A stretch of 64,000 bases of DNA from Diphasiastrum complanatum (taxonomy: Eukaryota > Streptophyta > Lycopodiopsida > Lycopodiales > Lycopodiaceae): the NCBI GenBank assembly GCA_029204225.1, contig MU832112.1, positions 22,800 through 86,799 on the forward strand, in the 5' to 3' direction. Positions within the stretch are counted from its first letter, which is position 1, and the number at the start of each line of letters is the position of its first letter. Position numbers and translations under genes: made by a program. The notes beneath the pieces are model-generated. The model had not been told where the DNA came from. It saw only the letters and a program-made list of their open reading frames with translations, and searched no databases. Shown here one piece after another: positions 55,011 through 64,000 of this stretch.

Positions 55011-55692
55011 TGTAAAAATTACAGCAAATAAGGATCCTAAAACACTTGAAATGATGAGGGAAACAATAGATTATGATTTCATAAGATTAGCACAAGTTGA
55101 ACCATCAAAATCCATCAAAAATCTATGCTTGAACCTCACTAAATGGCCCAAATCCTTGAAGAAGGCTTCACACGTGTGAAAGTACGGCCTCCCACAGTCT
55201 GAGTACTGTACACCAGACCTACATTCAATCCTATAATCATTAGTAATCACAAGTACTTAAACAATTATGAACATAGAGAGCAATTGCACCATTATGAGAG
55301 AAAAAACATGAAATTGCTTGATTGATTTTGGTGAGATATCATCACCTATATATACATGATCCATCACGGTTTTGGGCAGGTATGAGTAGCCCTAAACCTA
55401 TCCCTAATTCTAATTTTGGTGGATCTTTCATCCCTACCAAGTTAGGGTTGGAATCTTGGAGATCCCTCAACAATGCAAAAATTACCAAAAATAGCTCCTA
55501 TTTTTTCTCCCTTGTATCTAAGCATAATTTGGACTCATTCCAAAGGTTCTAACACTTAGGTCTACTTGAGAACATCCTTATGAATGGAATCCTATGCTAT
55601 TTGGCACGTGTGACAAGCCACATCATGACCATCTAACTATTTACAAGTCATATGACCAAAACTAGTCAAGCTAGAATTGTGAATTTTTAACA
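55011..55692 (-). repeat. 5' LTR of copia B
   Basis: 682 bp, same ends as the 3' LTR; palindrome at 55,167-55,180 and TATA box at 55,347-55,354. Directs minus-strand transcription of gag-pol. Confidence 0.95.
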
Positions 55693-56225
55693 ATGTGCAC
55701 CATATTTTATTTTGAAAATAATTTTTCTACGAGAAACAAAAATCAAGTACATGTCACTTGAGCACAATAGTTTAACTTATAATAACAAAGTCTTTTGGAA
55801 TAAGAAAACATGCATGTTTATCACTTACCCTGTTAACTTGAGTAGTGTCTTCATTGCTAGACTGATCTCGTTGTAATAAAATGCATATATGGACAAGTAC
55901 AAAATACAAATAACATAAAATTATTGTATGATTCTAATGTTTTAATTTTTAGATAGTACAATTCTTATACGTTGTCCGATTATATGATTCTTTTGCATCT
56001 TGGTGCAGGCTCTAAACGCATATCTATCTCTTCTTTTGTTATCATAGGTATGAAAGTCCCACTCCAATATGCATTAAAGTTCTGTAGTCAAATTTTTTTT
56101 CTACTTCATTTCAATATATTAGGGTTTATTGTAATGTATTGTATGTTTATGAATATAGTAATCATGTTTATATGAATCATTAACTCCTGAGCAAAAAGCA
56201 GAATTGCAAAGTATGCTTAGTCGAG
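55693..56225. other. CACTA internal sequence between the two diverging genes
   Basis: AT-rich, no clear coding. It lies between the minus-strand TNP2 gene (interrupted by copia B) and the plus-strand gene at 56.2 kb and may hold their 5' exons or promoters. Confidence 0.4.
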
Positions 56226-57100
56226 ATGAGGGTGATCCCTCACAAGCGGGCCGCGACTCCCGCTCCCACCGAAGAATCATCCACAAATCCTTATTATGAC
56301 ATGGATCCTCAAGGTAATATAATTGCCAATAGAAAAGGGAGGGTGGTTTTGGACCGGCTCTATTCTCTATTCCAACGCCATTTTGACGATAGATTTTTTA
56401 GTAAATGGTCCGTACAACTGCCGCCGATAAATGACGAGTTATTGCTACCCTTTGTGACGAATTCCAACAAGAAGAGGAATTCGAGGAGAAAGAAATTCAT
56501 AAGCATATGAGCTTATGGATTAGACATCGTCGTGATATGGCACGATGAGCTTATAGGGACGGGCAATCCAAGCCCTCATGGTATTCAAGAAGTGATTGGA
56601 ACCATGTAAAAGCAGATGAACGAACACCAGATAAATACAAGATTCAGAAAAATGCCGCAGCCGCTAGGATGCATGGGATAGGCAATCCTAGATTGGGCTC
56701 GAGCAAAAAGACGAGATTGCAGGCAAGCATGTTAAGTGAACCTACACTACTCTTATAATTTATTTTTGATTTCATATGCTTTTATTTTTTATTATGCATT
56801 ATGACTAGCTACTCCAACATAGCCCTAAATTAATTTGAATGCATGGATAGTTGGCAGACTATGGACGTTTGCCAACTAAGGAGGAGTACGAATTTGCCTT
56901 CAAGAAATTATACGACACATTAGTCGACAAACTAAAGAGCGAGGGTCATTCTCCAAATGTAAGTACTAGTTTATGTATTCATACTAATGTGGTTTATATT
57001 TCGACGTCAATTTTATTCAATTTAATACAATCAAGCATTAAATATTAATGTAGTTTGTTTGCTTGTGTTCATGTAGACTGGACGTCACGACGACAATAAG
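56226..57100 (+). pseudogene. Second CACTA gene, Transposase_24/TNPA-like
   Basis: Exon-like pieces read GRVVLDRLYSLFQRHFDDRFFSKW (56,340-56,405), then in another frame SWYSRSDWNHVKADERTPDKYK and KNAAAARMHGIG (56,575-56,680), and, after an apparent intron ending in GATAG at 56,850, DYGRLPTKEEYEFAFKKLYD (56,853-56,915). A Trp-rich central part followed by lysine-rich linker and a REPT-like exon resembles the accessory ORF of plant CACTA elements. It is read on the strand opposite to TNP2, so the two genes would diverge. Frameshifts are present near 56,510. Confidence 0.5.
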
Positions 57101-57635
57101 TAGATTAGGTTTATAAGTTTTAGTTGATGTTAGATCTAGAAAGACTCATGCGACATCAAAGCACTAATATTGTAATACATTGGTTGATATTATAAAAATA
57201 TTATTATTGCAAATGATCGTGCTATATTGCCAGTGCTTTTATATGTGCAATGGTTTTTTTTCAAAAATTGCAATGTCGAATTTCGAGATGTGGATTGATG
57301 TAACTAAGAATTCAAAACCATGTCCAATGTCGGATTTCAAAACAAGAATCAACATCCTATATAAAAATCTAAATGAAATTTATGGTGTGCATAAAGCAAT
57401 GCAAGAAAGTGTTGTCATTTATAATGCACATGATATAATGCAATAAAATATAGAATGAAAAGTTATCTAAGAATGAAAAGTATCTCATGCTTAGCTTGTT
57501 GTTTGATCCAAATGTTGAATGCAACTCAAAAATAATGTTTCAAAAACAATTCATGAACCTCGCTTCTCCAAGAACCCAACTCCAAGAACAGCTCGATAAA
57601 AATGTGCTCGCTGTTTTTACTGTATTTTTTTTTAT
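57101..57635. other. No gene recognised (CACTA 3' flank)
   Basis: The frame 57,180-57,446 has no recognisable domain. It leads into the subterminal repeat array. Confidence 0.4.
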
Positions 57636-58130
57636 TTTTTTACCTAATTTGGGATGTCGGAATCCGACATCCAAATGCGTTAGTGACACACGTTGGATAG
57701 ACACATGTCGGACCTTATTTTTGATCATTTTTTTAACAAACGTTGGATTTCGACGTGTATCTGGGACGTTAGAATCTGACATTTAAGTAGACATCGGATA
57801 GACGTCGAACATCCATCGAACAATTTTCTGGATCATTCTCGATTTACAAACGTTGGAATCCGATAGCCCTTTTGGATGTTGCATTGCGACGTCCACGTCG
57901 GATCGCAAGTGACATCTTTGGATGTTGCATTCCGATGTCCACGTCGGACGTCGGATTCACTTCCATCGACCAAGAAGTGTGGCTGCGAATTTTGACAGCT
58001 TATGTGTGTCGAATTGCGACGGATTTTAGGGACATCGGATTCCGACGACCTTATAGCAATGTGTTTTTTCGACGTCCACGACAAATTAAAAAAAAATTAA
58101 ATGTGTGATTCACGTCGCAAATCGCAACGG
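57636..58130. mobile_element. CACTA subterminal repeat array
   Basis: Short, partly palindromic motifs of the form GGATGTCG...CGACATCC recur at about 57,652, 57,745, 57,868, 57,918, 57,945 and 58,028 in both directions. Such dense motif arrays bind transposase near CACTA ends. The expected TAGTG terminus is not intact; a decayed end may lie at about 58,130. The motif resembles that at 5.0-5.35 kb. Confidence 0.6.
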
Positions 58131-59127
58131 ATATTGTTGTGCTTTGTGGTAATATACTTAAGACCTTCAATATTGGTTTTTGTTTTGTAGGCTTCTTTGT
58201 TGATTCTGGGCCAGCAGTTGAGATGCACATTATGTAGTAGATCCCAGGTACTTACATGGTCGGAATGGAAGTCGAAATGCACAATGTTGTTTTAAACAAT
58301 ATACTAGTGCTTATTTTGACGTATGTTCCGATCTCTATTTAGATTTTTTTGAGCTTTCAAATGACAGATCTGTGAATTTGTTTAGTTTAGGTGGTTTTTT
58401 AAGCAATTTTTTTAATTGTGATGAGTAGATCTATTTTAACCATGAGTTCGTAGTTAGCTAGTTTCATTCGTATTTGTTAGCTTGTTTGCTTATGCTTATT
58501 AATTTACGTTACTTCAATGGTGTTAGTTTCATGTTGTTATGTATACGTTTCATCTTTGGTTTAATAAAGAGAGATGAAGAGGTAATGGAAGGATGAAGAA
58601 TAAGAGAGAGGTGGAGAGAGATTGAGAATGAGAGAGGAAAAGAAATGATAGAGAGAGAGAGAGATCATGAAAGAGTTAAAGGTAATCAACAGTCCAAATT
58701 CTAAGAAGGTGTGTAGCCCTTGTTTTCTTCCGTTAAAGGCGTGGTCCAAATATTTCTTGTTTGAAGTTCCGCAAGAAATCCCAAATGCCACAGGGAGGGA
58801 GCATGTGGTGACATTCTGGAATAGGATATAATTGTATGGTTTGGGAGTGTTGATTTGCCCTTCATGTGTGTGTGTGCTCCCTTAGTCTTGCTTTATATTT
58901 TTGTTTATGTTTATGCATTATGTTTAGCTTATGTTTCATGTTTTTTTTCTCAAAGCTTAACGTTTCATGATAATCAGTTTAAAGTATGATACCATTAGTT
59001 TATGTTTCATGCTCACTAGTTAATGTTTCTTTAGTTCATAGTATCTTAGTTTATGTGTTATATATTTGTTTATGTTTCATGCTTTGGTCAGGTTTCAGGC
59101 TTATAAGATTTGATGTTGCTTATAAGA

Positions 59128-59130
<3 letters not shown>

Positions 59131-59216
<86 letters not shown>
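59131..59216 (+). repeat. (GA)n microsatellite
   Basis: About 43 GA units in the diverged tandem repeat. Confidence 0.95.
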
Positions 59217-59218
<2 letters not shown>

Positions 59219-59473
59219 AAGTGTAAAATTTTTTCCCAAGAGTGCATAATCCAGGGGTTGAAATTGACCTTAGAATAGGCGGATCTGTTCCACAGACTAT
59301 ATACCAGCGCATGTTCCGAGGACCTACAGTATCATTTCTGATTTTTTGTTTTGAACTTGCAATTTTTAGTTGGTTTTTTCGTTGCTCTTTGTGTTAAATT
59401 TTCAATTTTGAGTGCTTGTATATTATAGTGTTTTGTAGAGTATATATCTAGAGATAGAGAATGAGAAGAAAGG

Positions 59474-59477
<4 letters not shown>

Positions 59478-59523
<46 letters not shown>

Positions 59524-59529
59524 GATCAT
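59478..59529 (+). repeat. (GA)n microsatellite
   Basis: About 25 units with one interruption. Confidence 0.9.
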
Positions 59530-59961
59530 GAAAGAATTAAAGATAATCAACACTCCCAATTCCAGGAAGGTGTGTAGCTTGCATTATAAAGGCATGGTTC
59601 TTGTTGAAAGTTCCACAAGAAAAGCCAAATGCCGCAGGGAGGGAGCATGTGGTGACATTATGGAATAGGATATAATCGTATGTTTTGGGAGTTTTGATTA
59701 ACACTCTATAATGTTCTCTTTTCTTTTCTGTGTGTGTGTGTGTGGGTGTGTGCACGTGTGTGTGTTTCATGCTACTAGTTTACGCTTTGTGTTATATATT
59801 AATTTATGTTTCATGCTCTTGTCCTCAAAGATCAAAGTTTCATGGTAATTAGCTAAGTATGATGCCATTAGTTTATGTTTCATGCTTACTAGTTTGTGCT
59901 TCATGTTGTAGGTATGGTTTAGTCAGATTTCAGACTTACAAAATTTGATGTTGTTTATAAG

Positions 59962-60076
<115 letters not shown>

Positions 60077-60352
60077 AATTTTTTTTCCAAGAGTGAATAA
60101 TTTAGGGGTCGGAATTGACCTTGAAATAGGCAGATCTATTCTAGACAATATACAAGCGTCTATTCCGAGGTCTGTTCCGAGGATCTGCAGTATTATTTCT
60201 AATTTTTTTTTGGTTGAACTTGCAATTTTTAGTTGTTTTTTTAATTGCAATTTTGAGTTGTTTTTTTTCGTTGAACTTGCAATTTTGAGTGTTTTTATAT
60301 AATGTTTTGTAGAGTATATATCTAGAGATCATAGAGAATGAGAGATGAAAAG

Positions 60353-60394
<42 letters not shown>

Positions 60395-60618
60395 ATGAAA
60401 GAGTTAAAGGTAATCAACACTCCCAATTCTAGAAAGGTGTGTAGCCCTTGTTTTCTTGTGTTAAAGGCATGGTTGTAAATATTTCTTGTTGAAAGTTCCA
60501 CAAGAAAAATCAAATGTCGTAGGGATGGAGCATGTGGTGACATTCTAGGATATACAGTCGTATGGGTGGGGAGTTTTGATTAGCACTCTATAATATTCTC
60601 TTTTTTTTTTGTCTTCAT

Positions 60619-60690
60619 GTGTGTGTGTCTGTGTGTGTAGGTGTGTGTGTTTGTGTGTGTGTGTGTGTGTGCGCGCGCTTGCGTGTGTGT
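60619..60690 (+). repeat. (GT)n microsatellite
   Basis: Interrupted GT run with a GCGCGC core. Confidence 0.85.
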
Positions 60691-60921
60691 GTGAGAGAGA
60701 GATACTGAGTCATAGCTACAGGGACACTACTAGTATATAGATACATTTTCATCTATAAATAGCAATAAACCCTAAACTTTAAACAACAATAAGGAACCCT
60801 AAACTTTGGTAAACCCATGGGAAAGAAAATAAAGAACTATACCATGAGAAAACCCTAAATCATGCAATGAATTTTTGGAATATTAATGATGAACCAAATT
60901 CATTGAGAATGCAAAGGGGGC

Positions 60922-61988
60922 TCATTGGCATTGAAATCGAGTTGTCTTTGTCGATTGGGTGTTTCTTCTAGTTATGATGCCACCAAAGAGACCACCAAAG
61001 AGACCTGCCTTCAGAGAATTGTAGTCAAATGGAGCCTTGGCCTTTGACTTGATGTGAACTGGAGTCACCAAAGAAGATATACTTTGATTTTGTAGTTGTG
61101 AGTGTAGTGAAGAGTCTTTGCATGACGTCATGGGCATCTCTACTGGGTTGATCTTGTACTAAGAGTGCTTTATCATCATCTTGGAAACATCTAATTGTAT
61201 CAAAATTGTCTTCTTGCTGCTGCTGCATTTACTTCCTTGCTTTATTATGCTTGAGGATGTGACAATCATTTATGTTGTGGTTGGTTCTTTTGCAGTATCT
61301 GCTAAATAGCTGATTGTTCTATCTTTGTCTTCTTATGCTTGAAGCCTTTTTACTTTTTGGCCTACTGCTTGTTTGAGTAGAGTGCCATGGATTTGGTACT
61401 CGTTGTTGTAGACAAGCTTTTCCTCCTAACTTCTTCCTGCAGCAGACTTGCTATCAATTTTTGGAGAGATAGCACAAGAGTATTGCTAAGAAGCAACACT
61501 AAATTATCGTAGGAGGATGGAATACTGGCGAGAAGAGACATGGTAGAGTTTTCTTCTGAGATAGATTAACCTATTGTAGCCAGTTGGTTGAGCAAGTGTT
61601 AGAACTCATTCAGATGGTCACTTATATACTGAGGTGCCTTCACTCATTCTGAGTGTCAGTACCTTCTTCCTCAAGAAGAGATGAGTGGAAACATTTGAGG
61701 TCTCATAGATGCTTATAAGTGGATCCCATGCTTCTTTGGAGGTGGTGCAGTTGGATACATAAGCAATTTGAGTGTCTTTTAGGTTCAGGGATACAATGGC
61801 AAGAGCCTTGCCATCCTTTGCTTCCCAAACTCAAAGTTGTTCGGATTATGTCAATTTGGCTATGGAATCGTTGACGTACCCCAGAGCTCCTTTTCGATCA
61901 ATATCATCCTCATTTTGAACTTTCAGATGTGGAAGTCATCTCCGTTGAATTTGTTGATGAGGCGGATCTCTGAGGTTGAACCTTCCAT
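60922..61988 (-). pseudogene. Degenerate copia gag and protease fragment (element K)
   Basis: From an ATG at 61,988 on the minus strand: INKFNGDDFHIWKFKM, later PPSYDNLVLLL, SLLQEEVRRK and a zinc knuckle of which NHNINDCHILKHNK is readable near 61,270 (same type as element E). After a deletion, the protease-side segment FFGDSSSHQVKGQGSI (about 61,050) follows. Many stops occur. Pol is absent beyond 60,922. Confidence 0.75.
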
Positions 61989-62097
61989 TGTAATCGAGTA
62001 GCAGAGATAAAACACAAACTAAATGAATTAGTTCTATAGAACCAAATAAATGTGTTAAGTTCTACTATAAGTCCTAGACTCTAGTAATCAATATGTG

Positions 62098-62109
62098 GCT
62101 CTAATACCA
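62098..62109 (-). other. Possible primer-binding site of element K
   Basis: GCTCTAATACCA, one base different from the usual complement, 110 bases upstream of the gag ATG. A second candidate, GCCTTGATACCA, is at 62,163-62,174. Neither is followed by a clear LTR start. Confidence 0.4.
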
Positions 62110-62174
62110 CTCTTGTGGACTTTGATACCTATCTGTGGGGTCTGATGAAATGTGAATTATCAGCCTTGATACCA

Positions 62175-63318
62175 CTTTGGTTGACGTTTGGATTGATGTC
62201 AACTGAAGAAACAAAGAATTCTTGATAGCAGGATCATGGATTACTTAGAGAATGGATTTTATGAATTGTTGAATCAAATTATCAGCGTAGGAGTCATAGA
62301 TTGCTATGAAAGAGAGATTGCAAAGACGATTAGGCGTCTGAGATAGCCATGCAATCCTCTAGTACTGATAACCTAGTATGAAGAGAATGTAGAATCAATT
62401 TAGGTGTCAAAGACAACCATACAATTCTCTGATAACAATGTTTATGTAAGAGGAGTGAGAGTTATCATTCAACAAGAATGCAAAAAGACTCTAGAACAAT
62501 AGCAAATCTGTATAATAAGTTGTAAACACAACGATCAAATCACAATACAGTCGCGCTAATAAGTGCATGATCCTACTTACAGGTTCAAAACAATTGCTAA
62601 CATTTTGAATCTCTCTCTCTCTATGAGCATTTATTCTAAGGAGTCAGCTATTGTAAGACCCATTCTGGTCATTTAATATCTGACAGATGATATATGATGA
62701 CACTTACAATGACTTCTGATCTGTTCTCCTCACATCTTTAATCGCTCATTTACATTTATAGCAACTAAAATTTTTTGCATTATTCTAGCTTTACATTTAC
62801 AAGATTATTGAAAGTTGATTAACTACCTGATTAGATAGTTGTTATTGGAGCGTGAAGACATAGACAATCTGTACATGGAATACTGTATATTTCTACAAAG
62901 TGTCGTCTGTGTAATATCTCATGTAAATCTGTAGTGTCGCCTGTGTAGTATCCCATGTAAAACTGCTGTGTCATTGTCGCTTGTCAAAAACTGCGAGAAA
63001 AAATGCAATGTCACATTTTTCACCCTTTTCACAAAAAAGTGTCACTTTTCCGGAAGTGACAAAATGGCCCAAAAACAACTTAGATAAGTGTCGCTAAACA
63101 CTTAGTTGCAAATTAAGGAAAAAAAAAGCGACAATGTCGGGTGTCGGGTTTTCTCCCTATGGAAAAACCTGAGTAAAAATGCAAACTGTGGCGACAATTA
63201 GCTCAAATATGCAGACTATTAAAAATTAGTTCATTTTCTATATGTTGTATTTGAGAGAACAAAAATCAAAGAAGGAAGAAGGGCTGTTGGGATGAGTAGG
63301 AGTTAGATTAAATTCCAA
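62175..63318. other. No gene recognised; short tandem repeat at 62,900-62,967
   Basis: GTGTCG-CTGTGTA-TAT occurs twice with a 34-base period (from 62,900 and 62,934). The rest may be decayed LTR of element K. No coding signal. Confidence 0.5.
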
Positions 63319-63319
63319 C

Positions 63320-64000
63320 ACATCCAACAAGCCATTAAGTATAACTTGAACAAGTTCTATGTCCTTAATGCTTTCATCAATATATGCTAACTCATCATTG
63401 AATGCTTTAACCCTCAAAACAAAAGCATGAGTACTCTCTTCCTTCTTTTGCAAACCTTGAAAAATTTGCCTCCTAAGAGTAAGCACTCTTGATATAGACT
63501 TGGATTCTTAAAGCTTCTTCAAAGCTTCCCAAGCCTCCAAAGATGATGTGCACTTACCAACGTCCTTGAGAAGTTCATTGGTAACATTCATCTTGATCAT
63601 GTGTAGAACTCTTTTAGCTCTCTTGTCATACCTCACTTGATCTTGTTGATTTCTGGTCTCTCCTCCAAACCTACAACAATATCCAAAACATCATTTATTT
63701 CAAGAAGTGATTCCATCCTCACTTTCCACAATGAATAGTTACTTGAGGTAAGCCTATCACTGCCTTCCAACATGAATCCACCACTTGTAGCCATCTTGCA
63801 ATGACTTGATCTTCTTCTTTCAACCTGTTCCAATGCACAAATCACTCTCTTGAACGTCAACAAATGAACTCAAGAAGAAATCACAAAGATCTGGAACCTC
63901 TAAATCTCTTCTAGCACTTCTAACTAGAAAATCAACACATAGAGTAGTGAAATCTTGATCAACTATGATCTATCCTCAATCTAATGATTCTTGTCACTTC
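63320..64000 (-). pseudogene. Copia gag N-terminus and leader (element L, family C relative), cut by the window end
   Basis: The ATG at 63,793 (minus) starts MATSGGFMLEGSDRLTSS, followed by NYSLWKVRMESLLEIND as in element C; further gag segments (LRRQIFQGLQKKEESTHAF, ELVQVILNGLLD) follow in other frames to about 63,325. A stop and a frameshift lie around 63,500-63,640. The sequence upstream of the ATG to 64,000 is leader. The similarity stops abruptly at 63,320. Confidence 0.8.

Larger units (their letters stand above)
49535..55692 (-). mobile_element. Nearly intact, very young Ty1/copia element B
   Basis: 6158 bp with 682-bp LTRs at 49,535-50,216 and 55,011-55,692 and a perfect 5-base duplication ATGTG (49,530-49,534 and 55,693-55,697). 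By eye the two LTRs differ at three positions. Primer site, leader, gag-pol and polypurine tract (50,217-50,227) are present. One frameshift near 51,811 separates gag-protease-integrase from reverse transcriptase-RNase H. It sits in the 5' part of the CACTA transposase gene. Confidence 0.96.

Overview
This window looks like nuclear DNA of a flowering plant. It is AT-rich, contains no recognisable housekeeping gene, rRNA or tRNA, and is built almost entirely of nested transposable elements. Ty1/copia elements dominate, with primer-binding sites of the plant tRNA-iMet type. Plant CACTA (En/Spm) transposase pieces, Ty3/gypsy reverse transcriptase pieces, a tRNA-derived retroposon and long GA/GT microsatellites are also present. 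The species cannot be told from the sequence.

Layout. 1-1538: gag-less copia element (family A) with the end of its LTR. 1967-2813 (-): broken copy of a gene that recurs at 9.24-12.29 kb (+); its C-terminal half looks like a bacterial-type DNA amino-methyltransferase (permuted beta order). 2814-5011: degenerate copia fused to a piece of another copia family. 5012-5348: end of a CACTA element. 6016-8176 (-): copia remnant of family C. 14.9-19.4 kb: fragments of copia and gypsy pol. 19,385-23,434: about eleven near-identical 368-bp tandem units, each carrying two coiled-coil-like coding segments and an intron-like spacer; the single-copy parent sequence lies at its right edge. 24,694-24,782: 89-bp tRNA-like retroposon with a 13-bp target duplication. 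27.5-30.25 kb: degenerate copia E.

30.25-38.5 kb is a nested stack: a gypsy pol gene (-) was hit by copia D (-) and then, 19 bp away, by copia C (+). Copia C (31,423-37,852) is almost intact, with two 655-bp LTRs and TSD TTATC. 40.2-41.3 kb holds a gypsy 3' end. 42.3-58.1 kb is a decayed CACTA element with a TNP2-type transposase on - and a second transposase-like gene on +. It is interrupted by copia A2 (44,550-48,969; its 3' LTR carries a MITE-like insert) and by the very young copia B (49,535-55,692; two 682-bp LTRs, TSD ATGTG). 58.2-60.7 kb is a diverged tandem repeat rich in GA/GT. 60.9-64 kb holds two further copia gag remnants.

Few elements could act on their own. B and C keep all catalytic motifs but each has one frameshift in pol. 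LTRs of otherwise different copia families share a palindrome, TTCACACGTGTGAA, centred on a G-box. The most unusual contents are the methyltransferase-like gene family, the 368-bp exon-intron array and this shared LTR motif. Coordinates of degenerate regions are approximate, and all similarity calls come from reading motifs, not from database searches.
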